Source: Escarpia spicata (taxonomy: Eukaryota; Annelida; Polychaeta; Sabellida; Siboglinidae). From it: 64,000 bases of DNA. Shown here in pieces: positions 22,901 to 33,443 of this stretch; the stretch's first letter is position 1; each line of letters opens with the position of its first letter. The position numbers and the translations under genes are program-made. Under the pieces are notes generated by a model. That model did no database searches. It saw only the letters and a list, made by a program, of their open reading frames with translations, and was not told the DNA's origin. The stretch lies in contig OZ023218.1 of the NCBI GenBank assembly GCA_963995525.1, positions 52,187,689 to 52,251,688 on the forward strand. Reading direction: 5' to 3'.

Positions 22901-24053
22901 CCAGTTCTGCAGAAACATTTCGCAAGTGTTTTTTCTTTATTTTGTCCGGGTGCTATTTTAGTGGATCAGTACACCGTCACTAGTCACTAGTAGACATGAT
23001 GGTTACAGGCTGACTAAATAGTTATTTCATAGCAGTTTCTGTAGTATCACGCACATGTGCAATGAATATGCATGAGTCTCATATTATCTCTCAGTCAAAT
23101 GAAACTGAAATCATCACACATGAAGCTGTGCAACTGTCAATACCATTCAATTTGTAATGCTTACAATATGTAATATGCAATCAAATTTGTTCATTTGTAA
23201 TGTTTGAATGTTGCTCTATATGCCACCGATCACATAAAATTACTGACAAAGTAGACATGTACATGAGCATGATCTAGTCCCTCTGGTGGCTTATTGCATA
23301 ACAATAATCCCTGGTGTATTGAGTAACAATTATATAATTAGTAAGCATATATATACGGATTTACACAGCAGAGGTAGTACTGTATCTTTGAAGTGAGTTA
23401 TCCTTTGCCATCCTGGTACAATTTGTCATCCCCGGGTGTACTCAATTTAATGTATCTCTGAACATTATCATTTGCCCACTATAATATTTTCAGATATACT
23501 TCTGCGATAGTATAAGATACTGTGTAAAAAAAATCAAACAAATCGGAGGATACCTTTTTTGGGTATCTGAGGTCAAATGTCAAATTATCACAAATATATT
23601 ATTTGTATTCACATTACACCTATGTGCGCTTGTTTATTGGCTTTCCAATTATGTATTGCTTCGTTTTCTAGCTTTATTAACAGCCAGAGTTATGAGCATT
23701 ATTGTGACAGTCAGTATGTGAATCAGGTCAAAGTTCAGTGACCTATATCATCAATAATACTTGACCTAGATTTTAAAAAGACAATTTATTTAGATATTCT
23801 CACGTGAGCCAAAACTGTCCTAAATTTCATCAAAATTTGAGTCGGGTGATGCAAAAATTGCCTAAAAGTGATAGATTTCACATGGAACAACCCAATGATA
23901 TGTCAATCAGATCCACAAATTCACTGATATTTTTTCAGCCGTTATTGGGAACATATAATTTTAAAATAGTTCAGAATCATTGCTTCAATGGGTCGAAACA
24001 AAACCTACAATGAATGTTCCTAAACAATAGCATCCATCATCCTTCTATGAGTT
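22901..24053. other. Spacer without recognised gene
   Basis: AT-rich, with short poly-A/T runs only. Nothing supported as a gene or element boundary. Confidence 0.4.
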
Positions 24054-24213
24054 CTATCCATTAGTAGAGGTTCAATGGTTAGCATCTTTGCCATCATTGT
24101 TTAGGCAGCCACCCTCGCTATTACACAATGCCGTGCAATGAAGGCCTGCCCTGCAGTTCTTTCAATTGCCCTTGCACGTTTCGTGCAGCCACCATGTAGG
24201 AGGAGAGCACAAG

Positions 24214-24495
24214 TCATACTTGCGTCGGCGAGAGTGGTCCAGAAAGGAAGCCATTGCTTGCTGTGCTCATCCTGTTACCATCCCTATTGACCAAACACAG
24301 CGATTGCCTGGTGGCTAGCGGTTGACTGCTTCCAGATGAAAGAGGCTTGGAATAAGTACCTCTTGATATGTTCGAAGAGGGCAGCCTGGGTGGTTGACGA
24401 CTGTCACTGGAGAAGAGTCGATGCCTTGCATCGTTGACAGTTGCAGAACCACATGTCTTGCTGATAAGCAAATCAATTCGCTCAATGCACTGCAT
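24214..24495 (-). pseudogene. Fragment of a multi-copy transposon-like protein
   Basis: A 93-codon frame starting QCIERIDLLISKTCGSATVN then DARHRLFSSDSRQ. The pattern of an ERF/ERI segment, a Cys-x-x-Val-Asn-x-Ala-Arg stretch and a following KLF/RLF is familiar to me from repeated uncharacterised invertebrate proteins, but identification is uncertain. It ends 190 bp before the Polinton. Confidence 0.3.
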
Positions 24496-24681
24496 GTGAA
24501 CTGAGTGAAGGATTATCGATCTGCAGTCAGCGAGATCATCGTCTCTCTAAGGCCTGGTGTACTGTTCCGTGTAGTGCACTACATAAAAGTTGACAATAAT
24601 GTGTCGTAAGTTGTTATGATATATTCGTGTAAGGGGGCGACAGGGTAGGGATAGTCCTGCGAGAATTGTTAATTAAACATC

Positions 24682-24831
24682 AGTAGTAAGGGGGGAGATC
24701 TGGGACTCCATCCTAAGTCATTTCGGAGGAGTTTTTGGGTGATATTAGGGAGGTTTCGAAAGCCGCTCCCCTGAGCAAAGTGAGTAGTCACGTGACCGTA
24801 TGTGTGAACGTGTGTAGCGCCCCCTGGCGGT
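24682..24831 (+). repeat. Polinton left terminal inverted repeat
   Basis: Matches the reverse complement of 40400-40549 over 150 bp. The inner 108 bp (from about 24724, ttcggaggagtttttggg) are nearly identical, while the outer 42 bp are clearly diverged apart from agtagtaag and atctgg. Confidence 0.93.
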
Positions 24832-25143
24832 GGAATGAGCAGCCATGGAAGGGTTATTGTGTATATATGAGAGACCGAAGAGGGAATTGTAATAACAAAA
24901 GTTCAAAGAGGAAAGGTATTGAAAGAAACGAAAGATCAAAGAGTCATAACGAAAGATCAAAGAGAAAAGTTTTAAAAGGTGATGAAAGGTGTATAATGAG
25001 AGATAACGAAGTAAACGGAATGATGTAATAACGAAAGAACAAAGAGAAAACGTTATAATATATATATATATATATATATGAAACTTTAAAATGTGTATAG
25101 GTATGCTTGTATGTATGTATGTATGTGTGTATGAAAGAGAGAT

Positions 25144-25174
<31 letters not shown>

Positions 25175-25225
25175 ATATAATAACCAACAAACACCACAGT
25201 TTGAAAGTTGAATGTTTTATTGATG
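24832..25225. other. Polinton left subterminal region with (AT)n tracts
   Basis: Purine-rich plus strand (repeated gaaagatcaaagag motifs at 24925-25045) and two (AT)n tracts at about 25057-25078 and 25145-25170. On the minus strand AATAAA at 25216-25221 is a probable poly(A) signal for the acidic gene ending at 25226. No gene seen on the plus strand. Confidence 0.6.
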
Positions 25226-26102
25226 TCAACGAACTATTAAATCTTCAAAGCCGTCATCGCTATCGTCTGTATCCGCACACCAATTTTCCATATCCCCCGT
25301 GTCGATAGGGGCAACAGGGTCGGGGTCAACCCAAGGGTTGGGGGGATCGTAACGTCCCCGTGTCCGGAGCAGCTCCGCCATGACGTTACAGAACATATAA
25401 CTGTGATACTCGCGGAGCTCTTCGTCTCTGGAACATACATTAAAACTCTCAAACCATATGAACGAGACGTTAAATATATGAAAACTTTGAAAATATCTTC
25501 TCTGAAACATATATGAAAACGTTGAAAATGATCAAGCGAGTGGAATAAGGCAGCGATGTAACCGGACACCGCGTAGGGAAGCGACACACGATAAAAGGGC
25601 AAGCTAGATCAACGGACTATGATACAATACGTAATGGAGACGTCGGCTGACGCAATCGGTAACCAAACACCACGTAGCTAGGCGAAACGACAAACATTGA
25701 AGAAAATAGTAAAATAATCGTTGAACACTCACGTGTAATCATCAATATCGGAGTCACTACTCCAGGTATCGTCAGTATCATAACCATCGGGAGCCCTGAA
25801 AGGTAATAAGATAACCGTGATACATAACGAACGTAAGCATAGACAACCGTGAGTGACACATAACGAACGTAAGAGCATATTATAATAGAGGTGAAACGTC
25901 ACAGGTAGTTTATGTGAAGAACACTGTGATTATGTGTGATATGTATAGGATATCTATCGGATGAAACAAAGCAAAGAATATATATATATATATATATATA
26001 TCTTTATAATAATAATAATAATAAAAGTACTTACACAACTTCGAGACCATCGTCGCGAAGACGCCATTCAGCACGGAGTTGAGTCCAGGGTATCGACGAC
26101 AT
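25226..26102 (-). CDS. Acidic hypothetical Polinton protein, three exons
   Basis: Proposed exons on the minus strand: 26035-26102 (ATG at 26102), 25733-25795 and 25226-25427. Both introns have good consensus borders (donors gtaagt and gtgagt, acceptors tttcag and ttccag) and the phases join, giving 110 codons. The product is rich in Asp/Glu, with exon 2 almost wholly acidic and a C-terminal DDSDDGFEDL stretch. It is the only leftward gene of the element. No domain recognised; an acidic protein could be regulatory or a DNA mimic, but that is speculation. A poly(A) signal follows at 25216. Confidence 0.65.
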
Positions 26103-26456
26103 AGCAATTGTGAATGAGATGAAGAATGTAACAAACGAGCCGGTATATATATAGATAGAGCATGCGTATGCAGACACACTATGAAGACAACTTGTGAGAC
26201 ACACTGTGGAGTGGAAATATACCGGGGTATGAAAAGCACCGAAGACCCAGGGATGTATCTAGGGACGTCACCTGGACGATGCCTGGTTAACAACGCGGTT
26301 ATAGAAAATGTCGAAGTGGTAAAGTACAAACCGATACCAGTCATATGACGGAGGGACCAGCTGGTGATAAGCGCGTGATACCAATTAGACGACAATGCGC
26401 CTTATCAGAACGCTAACAATACAGTCGGAAGAAAAGAACTCTGTGAGTGGTCAGCG

Positions 26457-26945
26457 ATGAAACATATGGCGGTCAAGAGCTTGGATATACAATTCAGGGG
26501 TGCTGGTCACTTCCTATCGAATTTCTATCCGTGCGAGATACATATATGGGGCGAAGTCTTTACTTGCACAGAAGCAGCATATCAGTTTAAAAAAGCTAGA
26601 CATTTTCACGACGAGAACACAGCGAGAAAGATTCAGACCGCGCGCACTGGAATACAGGCGAAATACTGGAGTAAAACCATTCGTTGGATACCCGATCGAG
26701 TCGTTTCATGGCTGTCACAACGTCGAGGCGTGATGCACGTTATAGTAGCCGTCAAGTTTCGTACCTCTAAACTACGCCAACGCTTGTTGGCTACAGGCGA
26801 CGCACGACTTATTGAGAATGTACCCAGTGCAGAGGGGTATTGGGGTAAGAGCTCAAACCGTAACAAACCAGGTAAGAATATACTCGGTGTGATACTTATG
26901 CAGGTGAGAGACTTCGTTAGACAGCGCTCTATACGCCTTACATAA
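26457..26945 (+). CDS. NADAR-domain protein (YbiA-like N-glycosidase fold)
   Basis: 162 codons and a complete NADAR domain. Visible family motifs are GHFLSNFYPCEI near residues 19-30, the catalytic-region Glu in TEAAYQFKKA at about 40-50, a GYWG motif near residue 127, and the closing NKPGKNILGVILMQVRDFV. NADAR enzymes cleave N-glycosidic bonds: YbiA acts on riboflavin-pathway intermediates and others remove ADP-ribose from guanine in DNA. In a virus-like element it might reverse host ADP-ribosylation or act in NAD metabolism; that role is inference. The gene stands alone, rightward, between the acidic gene and the RPA-like gene. The start at 26457 keeps the whole domain. Confidence 0.88.
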   Translation: MKHMAVKSLDIQFRGAGHFLSNFYPCEIHIWGEVFTCTEAAYQFKKARHFHDENTARKIQTARTGIQAKYWSKTIRWIPDRVVSWLSQRRGVMHVIVAVKFRTSKLRQRLLATGDARLIENVPSAEGYWGKSSNRNKPGKNILGVILMQVRDFVRQRSIRLT

Positions 26946-27094
26946 GGCACCCATTAAAAACAGACAGGCAGCCACGCGGTGACAAAGTACGGGAGAGTGA
27001 GAGATAAGGTCACGCGCACGATAAGATATGAACACCCAGGGGCGCGATACCGTCATCTAGGGGTGTCACGCGCTCGATCCCTGGAGGGATTGAA

Positions 27095-27110
27095 TTGTAT
27101 ATAAACCCAC
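27095..27110 (+). promoter_or_regulatory. TATA box of the RPA-like gene
   Basis: tgtatataaaccc lies about 85 bp before the ATG at 27188, a normal distance for a TATA box plus short 5' leader. Confidence 0.55.
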
Positions 27111-27187
27111 GGTAAATCTAACAAGACAAACACTCTCTCTCAGTCTCGCTGCCGTTCAAAGCTCTTCACCGATACCTACACGACAAG

Positions 27188-27676
27188 ATGGCGACATCCA
27201 ACAACGAGGAAATGCCCATGTCGGAACTCGAACAAGTAAGTGACGGAACGTACGCATTTGCTCGTCCACTGACACTAGTAACATGTGCTCTGTCCCCCGA
27301 ATACGTATGTTACCCGGCATGTAAAATATGTAATCGGAAAGTTCTTCTTGAAACGACGAAAGGAGGGCACCATAACGTTAGTATATGTTCGGTGCACGGA
27401 CGTCAGAAGGGAACTGCCGTTTACAAGTATGCTACGGGCCTGCTTTTCGCTGATCACAAGGGCAATGAAGTGTGGGCAACAGGATTTGACCAGCTAGTAC
27501 AGGAGGTCGTGGGAGGAATGACAGCAAGCGACTATATGTCGCTTAAATCCGGCGACGAACGCTACCAATCACTGAATGTCCTACGTGGCAAACAGGCTAG
27601 GGTGACAATTAGAAAGACAAGAAAGGCAGGGTATCAAAATTATACCGTGATAGCACTGGAAATAATCCACTCGTAA
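27188..27676 (+). CDS. RPA-type zinc/OB-fold single-strand DNA-binding protein
   Basis: 162 codons. The central part resembles the C-terminal DNA-binding domain of replication protein A large subunit: CKICNRKV (Cys-x2-Cys, about residues 42-49) and SICSVHG (Cys-x2-His, about 67-73) would bind zinc, followed by an aromatic strand (LLFADHKGNEVWATGFDQL) and a VTIRKTRKAGYQ-NYTVIALEI ending typical of RPA70 DBD-C. It probably coats single-stranded DNA during protein-primed replication by the element's PolB. Assignment rests on motif order, not alignment; another zinc-ribbon OB protein is the main alternative. Confidence 0.65.
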   Translation: MATSNNEEMPMSELEQVSDGTYAFARPLTLVTCALSPEYVCYPACKICNRKVLLETTKGGHHNVSICSVHGRQKGTAVYKYATGLLFADHKGNEVWATGFDQLVQEVVGGMTASDYMSLKSGDERYQSLNVLRGKQARVTIRKTRKAGYQNYTVIALEIIHS

Positions 27677-27925
27677 GAACCGCCAACTGACAGCGACTCA
27701 GGTGGCGCCTTCTGACGGAGTATAGAGAGGTTCTGTTCCTAACTGCCGTAAGAGGCGCCAACTGACAGTAACTCACTGTTAGGTGGCGCCGTCTGACGGA
27801 GTATAGAGAGAGGCTGTTCCTAACTCCTGTAAGAGGCGCCACCTGACAGTAACGAAAGAGTAGGTGACGCCCCCAGACGGAATATATATATATATATAGA
27901 GAGAGAGAGACCCTGTTCCTAGAGG
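27675..27925. repeat. Three-copy intergenic repeat (75-81 bp) in the Polinton
   Basis: Copies start at about 27675, 27750 and 27831. Each has aagaggcgccaactgacagt, then ggtggcgcc, tctgacggagtatagagag and ctgttcctaac. The two GGCGCC-containing arms and CTGACAG/CTGACGG motifs are spaced regularly. The third copy is interrupted by (AT)n(AG)n. It could be a regulatory region, replication element or poorly constrained spacer between the RPA-like gene and the next gene. Confidence 0.8.
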
Positions 27926-28543
27926 TTGTCTCTGTTTGTCTACCTATTTGATACTATGATGTATACCTCTGTTGGACGAGGAAACACCCTGCTAATGTTG
28001 TTGTTGTTATTGTGTTGTCAGGTCAGCGATGCTCCCTCTAGCGGACTAGATCTCATTCAAAGATCATATGATGAGAAGCCGCTAGAGTGGGCACCTAGAA
28101 AAAGACGCCGTCACCACACCCCACTGCGACAGACTCTCCTTACGCATCTAAACGCCCAGCGTCACGTGACGGCTCTGCAAATGACGTGTGAGTGTGCAAC
28201 ACCACCACCACCATCCGACGAGTCATTGGACATGACTTGTGATGACGATACATCCGAATACGAGACACTCCGGACGGATTGTTCGACCCTCGATATAGCC
28301 ACCGATGGACATATCGTGTGGTCGAAAACGGACACGTCGATGCCGTGGACATATCCGGTTCTGTTCGGTGGCGTACAGGACCTGGAAATAAATATCCAGA
28401 GTTTAGCTGCGGTCCTGTTCGTCACCAAAAGATGTAGCCTCGATACGGCCGTGCAGACGATTTGCAGAGAACTTGCGCGGAACATCGAGTCCGCTGAACA
28501 CGTTGCGTACATTACGGACTCACTCCAGAAGCGTCTGCAGTGA
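27926..28543 (+). CDS. Hypothetical Polinton protein with acidic centre
   Basis: 205 codons, family not recognised. The open frame has a hydrophobic stretch (LLMLLLLLCC, residues 22-31) followed by a basic cluster APRKRRRHH at about 55-63, a Pro/Asp-rich middle and a C-terminal domain starting VLFGGVQDLEINIQSL. The hydrophobic stretch is encoded by a T-rich run ending in cag (about 28000-28021), so it may be the polypyrimidine tract and acceptor of an intron instead of a signal peptide; then the true N-terminus would lie upstream. AATAAA at 28663 is a likely poly(A) signal. Confidence 0.6.
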   Translation: MSLFVYLFDTMMYTSVGRGNTLLMLLLLLCCQVSDAPSSGLDLIQRSYDEKPLEWAPRKRRRHHTPLRQTLLTHLNAQRHVTALQMTCECATPPPPSDESLDMTCDDDTSEYETLRTDCSTLDIATDGHIVWSKTDTSMPWTYPVLFGGVQDLEINIQSLAAVLFVTKRCSLDTAVQTICRELARNIESAEHVAYITDSLQKRLQ

Positions 28544-28670
28544 CGACAAGAGGAAATGCGCCCCTACGCTATAGCTGGGGTTATAGGCGCCGCTTGTCTG
28601 TCGCTGTAGACGCTTAGCTTAGCTTAGCTTTCTTATACTCGCTTTTACTGTATAATTCAATGAATAAAGA
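28540..28670 (+). terminator. 3' region with shared motif and poly(A) signal
   Basis: The stretch gaggaaatgcgcccctacg at 28551-28569 recurs after the PolB gene at 33310. AATAAA follows at 28663-28668, fitting the 3' end of the preceding gene. Confidence 0.5.
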
Positions 28671-28800
28671 TGTATGTATGTAATCCAGGAATCTGGTGTC
28701 TGTTGTTCTTGTCATAGCTCGTTACGATCGATGAATACATCCACCTCCCCTTCGTCTATATACACACGCACACTCATACAACCTCCTATGACGTCACACT

Positions 28801-28812
28801 AGGATATATAGA
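28801..28812 (+). promoter_or_regulatory. TATA box of PolB
   Basis: aggatatatagacg lies about 45 bp before the PolB ATG at 28853, a plausible TATA box given the short leader. Confidence 0.5.
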
Positions 28813-28852
28813 CGCGTACAAGGATCTCCTATCCTTCAGTTGTAGGTAGACG

Positions 28853-31800
28853 ATGAAGCAGCACACGTGTCGTCACTGCGGTCTCGTGCTCGACACACAC
28901 GCTGACATACAACGCCACATAGACCAAACGCATACATCAACACACGACGACGACGATCATGCTTACAGTAAACCACCGCCACGAGTGGTGCCATCTGGCG
29001 AACCACCAAACAGTACTAGGCACCCCTGTTCGAGATGTGGAAGAGACTTCACGAGACGTGACAACCTGCTACGTCACAACAGGCAACCTTGTGACACCTC
29101 ACAAAAAACACTACACCGCTGTGAGATATGTGCACGTGAGTTCACGAGACGTAACAACCTGGTACATCATATCAAGACGGTATGCAGCCGACGTGCGGAA
29201 GCGAGCGACCCACCCCTACGCAAACGAGCGAGATGCACAGAACGACCACGTGTGAGTGCCGCCGCCGGCGACGATGACGATCCGATACAACCACCGCCCC
29301 GACTCCCCTTCGCCGATACTCTATCGAGGGAACTACGAGACGTCATCCGAGATCACTGGATGACCATCCGAACCCACGTGGCTAGAGGACCCGTGCAATC
29401 CAGGTACACTTACAGAGTATCGACACTGGACACGAGCGCCTTAGAACCGTCACTGAAGATCAAGTTCCACAAACAGACGCACGCCTTTAAGATTAATCTT
29501 AGTTATGGTTTTGTTCTAAGAAACAAGACCACGAACAGGTACAGGTATTTCCATTCGTCTTGTAACTGCTGCGGACGTTACCTCGACGAACCGTGTCTGA
29601 TCAGAAACACTGCAGACTTTGATGCGTTTCTGGAACGTATCCGAGAAACAGACGTGCTGCAGTGGGTCATCAATCAGCGTCCGGACAGTCAATGGGTGTG
29701 CGAGGTGGTCACGAATGTCACCTTCTTCGTCAATCACATCGTAGATCACCCGATAGGATGTGTGGATATCACACTACCGAGGTACATCAAACGAAACAAA
29801 GCCGTCATCGGATTGGAAAGAGACGATCACAACAGGAAGTACACCGACAATCTGTGTCTCTTCCGGTGTCTGGCTCTGCATCGTGGATGCGACCGACACC
29901 ACCTGGAACCCGCCGTGAAGCTACTCTACGCGAAGTACAACCGTGACGGAGTGGCAATGAAAGACTTTGACGGGGTGGTAATGAAAGACTTTGACGGGGT
30001 GACAATGGACGATCTCTATCGCGTCGAGACCACCTTTGAGACCAACGTGTGCGTCTACAAACTCGTCGAATCGGAAGAAGAAGGCGGAAAGGTGACTGCC
30101 GAACTCGTACGCCGGTCCTTGTGTCACTATCCCGAAACGATGTACGTCAATCTTCACGAGACACACTGTTCCTACATACAAGACGTGAACATGTACTGTC
30201 ACTCTTATCGATGTAGGAAGTGTGGCGACTCGCTATGGCACTACGCCCACAAACTAGAACGACACGAACGCGGGTGTACGGGAGGCATGCGAAAGATCTA
30301 TCCCGGTGGTGTCTATCATCCGTCGCCGACAGTCTTCCAGTGCTTGGACGACGAAAACATTCACGTTAGCGAGTGTTTGCGCTACTATCCGTATCGCGCC
30401 ACCTTCGACTTCGAGTCCTGGTTCGATACGTCACACCTTCCGTCGGACAGCGCCAAAGTCCACTGGGTGGCTCGTCACGTACCGTTGAGCGTGTCCCTGG
30501 CGAGTAACGTACCCGGATTCGAACAGGTACAATGTCTGATCACGGATGGTGACAGCAACAAGTTGGTAGCCAACATGATGGGTATCCTTCAGACGATGAG
30601 TGAAGCAGCCTACGACGCCATCGTAGACAGTTACGAGGGTACACTACGCGAAATCGGGGAGGCTATCACGACGTGGGACGAACAGGAGGCATCCGCTGCA
30701 GAAGGAGACGACAACGAGTCACGACGAAAAACGACCAATCCCTACAAAACTCTCATGGGTCAATTGTACGGTTGGCTTCATCAGTTGCCCGTCATCGGCT
30801 TCAACTCGAGCAGGTACGATCTGAACGTCGTCAAACAGTTCCTGGTACCCTACTTCCTGTCCGAAAAGACACCAACAGAGAACGGGGAGGAGGAGGAAGA
30901 AGAAGAGAGGAAGGATGCAGGGACGTTTCACGTGATCAAACGCGGCAACACGTTTATGTGTCTATCGACGGACGACCTCAAATTCCTCGATATGATTCAT
31001 TATATCGCCCCTGGATTCTCGTACGACAAGTACCTGAAAGCGTACGGTTGCGAGGTCACGAAAGGTCACTTCCCGTACGAATACATGGACAGCTTGGAGA
31101 GACTCGACGACACCGCTCTACCTCCCAAAGAGGCCTTCTTCAGTTGACTGAAGAACGAAGGTATATCCGACGACGACTACACGCGATGTCGGAAGGTGTG
31201 GCGAGACAACGACATGGAGACTCTACACGACTTTCTCGTCTGGTATAACAACAGGGACGTCGTGCCGTTCTTGGAAGCCATCGACAAACAATTCGACTTC
31301 TACCAACACCGCGGTATCGACATGTTCAAACAAGGGATCAGTATACCTGGTTTGACCTTGTCCTATCTGTTCACCTACGTGCCGAAGAGGACGTTCTTTA
31401 CGCTCTTCAACGAGACGAACAAGGACGTCCACCAGCTCGTCAGAGAGAACATCGTCGGAGGACAGTCACTCATCTTCACCAGACACCACGAGAAGGGGGT
31501 CACGAAGATACGTCGTAACGACTACGGTGATGCGGCTCGAACGTGTCAGTCCATCGTCGGCTATGATGCGAATGCATTGTATCTGTGGTCGATATCGCAA
31601 GAGATGCCAACGGGATGGTACACGCGACGACGGGAAGAGAAGGAGTTCCGACCCGAAGCGGCACAGCCCACAGGTCAGATGGCTGCCGAATGGCTGATGT
31701 GGGAGTCCGAAAGCACGGGACTCGCCATACGACACCAGACCAACGGTCGAGAGAAGCGCATCGGTAAACTATCGGTGGACGGTTGGTGTAGCGAAACGAA

Positions 31801-33289
31801 GACGGCCTATCAATTTCACGGGTGCTACTATCACGGTTGTCCGTGTACCGGTCGTGAGGTCAACGAGGTCAACGGGAAACCCATGACGCAACTGCTCGCC
31901 GAAACGCAAAAGAACACGGCCTATCTTCGACACTTTGTAAGTGTCGTCGAGATGTGGGAATGCGAGTGGAAGGTTGCGAGACGCGATCCGTGCGTGAAAC
32001 AGTTTCTGGACGTTCGACAACGTCGTCGACACGTGCGCTGGAAAATGACGACACAACAGATCCTGACAGGGGTGCGCAACGGTAGCGTGTTCTGTATGAT
32101 TCAGTGCGACATACGTGTACCGGAGGTCCTGCGCGCGCACTTTGCCGAGATGCAGCCCATCTTCAAGAACATTCACCTGACCCGCGACGACCTCGGACCG
32201 TTCATGCGTCGCTACGCCGAAGAACACGACATCATGGCGACACCGCGTCGCATGCTCGTCGGGAGTTATCGTGGGGATAAAATCTTGCTCGCCACACCTC
32301 TCTTGCGATGGTACCTCGCGCACGGACTCGAGGTGACGCACGTCTACCAGGTCATCGAGTACACACCGGTCGCCTGCTTCCGACGATTCGGTGAGGCGGT
32401 GTCCACTGCACGTCGCGAAGGAGACGCACATCCCGACAAGGCCATGATCGCGGATACCAACAAACTTATGGGCAATTCTTCCTATGGGAAATTGATCACC
32501 AACGTCGATAAGCACCGCGAAGTCACCTACTGCACGGAGAAGAGCGCATCGTCCGCGATCAACAATCGTCGCTTCCGTCAACTCGACCTCGTCACCACCG
32601 ATGCGTACGAGATCGAAATGCACAAGCGCACCGTGAAATACGCTCTGCCTACGCACGTGGGATTCTTCGTGTTGCAGTGGGCCAAACTGCGCATGTTGGA
32701 GTTCTACTACGACTTTATGGACAGGTACGTGGATCGTCCGCTGTTCGAGTACTGCGAAACCGATACGGATAGCGCCTATTTGGCTCTAGCCGGAGAGTCC
32801 GTCGACGACCTCGTGACCCCGGTACTACGTGACCACTACTATCGTCACCGCTCCGAATGGCTACCGTCCGAATGTTGCGACGATCATCGGAACGACTACA
32901 TACGCTGTCGACTAGCCGGACGTCCGTGGAACGGCACCGAGACGTGTTGCAAGGCGCGCAAGGCATACGACAAGAGAACACCTGGACTCTTCAAGGTCGA
33001 ATGGTCCGGCGACTGTTTCCTGGGACTGTGCAGCAAGACCTACTATTGTTCGGGTACGGTCGATAAATACACCACCAAAGGACTGAACAAACGACTCAAC
33101 GCCATCGACAAGCAGGCGTTCCTGGACGTGCTGACCAGTCGTCGTAGTGGAAGCGGAGTGAACCGTGGGTTCCGGGTCAATCACTCGTCCGTGCTGACGT
33201 ACACCCAGGAACGCGCGGCGTTGACCTACTTCTATGCCAAGCGCGTGGTCAACGAGGACGGAATCACCACGGGTCCGGTGGACGTGTAA
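28853..33289 (+). CDS. PolB: Protein-primed DNA polymerase B with N-terminal C2H2 fingers, one in-frame TGA
   Basis: The Polinton replicative polymerase. In one frame: three C2H2 zinc fingers (about residues 5-27, 57-80 and 86-110), a DNLCLFRCLALH motif near 331, a Cys-rich finger (CRKCGDSLWHYAHKLERHERGC, about 452), the 3'-5' exonuclease motifs DFESWF (~517), FNSSRYDLN (~649) and SYDKYLKAYG (~722), then polymerase motif A YDANALYLW (~902), motif B KLMGNSSYG (~1203) and motif C DTDTDSAY-like ETDTDSAYL (~1301). A TGA at 31145-31147, between exonuclease and polymerase domains, interrupts an otherwise open frame of 1,479 codons; downstream sequence stays in the same frame, so this is a nonsense codon or readthrough site, not a frameshift. 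All catalytic acidic residues are present. Neighbours are co-oriented. Confidence 0.93.
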
Positions 33290-33299
33290 CACCGAACCA

Positions 33300-33362
33300 C
33301 TGCTGACACGATGAGGAAATGCGCCCCTACGTTAGTTGAGGTTATAGCAGCCTCTAGCTGTC
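33300..33362 (+). repeat. Second copy of the post-gene motif
   Basis: gaggaaatgcgcccctacgt and a following ggttata match the sequence after the hypothetical gene at 28551-28592. Both copies lie directly downstream of a stop codon and upstream of a gap before the next gene. Confidence 0.6.
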
Positions 33363-33443
33363 ACGCGGTTAGTAGGTGGGAGACACACGAAAAAAATAAC
33401 ACTATTTAGTCAGATACCACGCAATCGATAGTCATAGCGCAGC

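Noticed and set aside
24745..25197. 150-codon minus-strand frame
   Set aside because: Composed mostly of IYIY repeats from (AT)n and overlaps the TIR.
25237..25602. 121-codon minus-strand frame
   Set aside because: Different frame from the spliced acidic gene whose exon borders and phases fit; the sequence looks non-coding.
25910..26395. 161-codon minus-strand frame overlapping (AT)n
   Set aside because: Low-complexity YYYYY and IYIYIY runs come from the microsatellite; no domain.
31769..32656. 295-codon minus-strand frame inside PolB
   Set aside because: Shadow of the GC-rich PolB coding frame; no recognisable domain.
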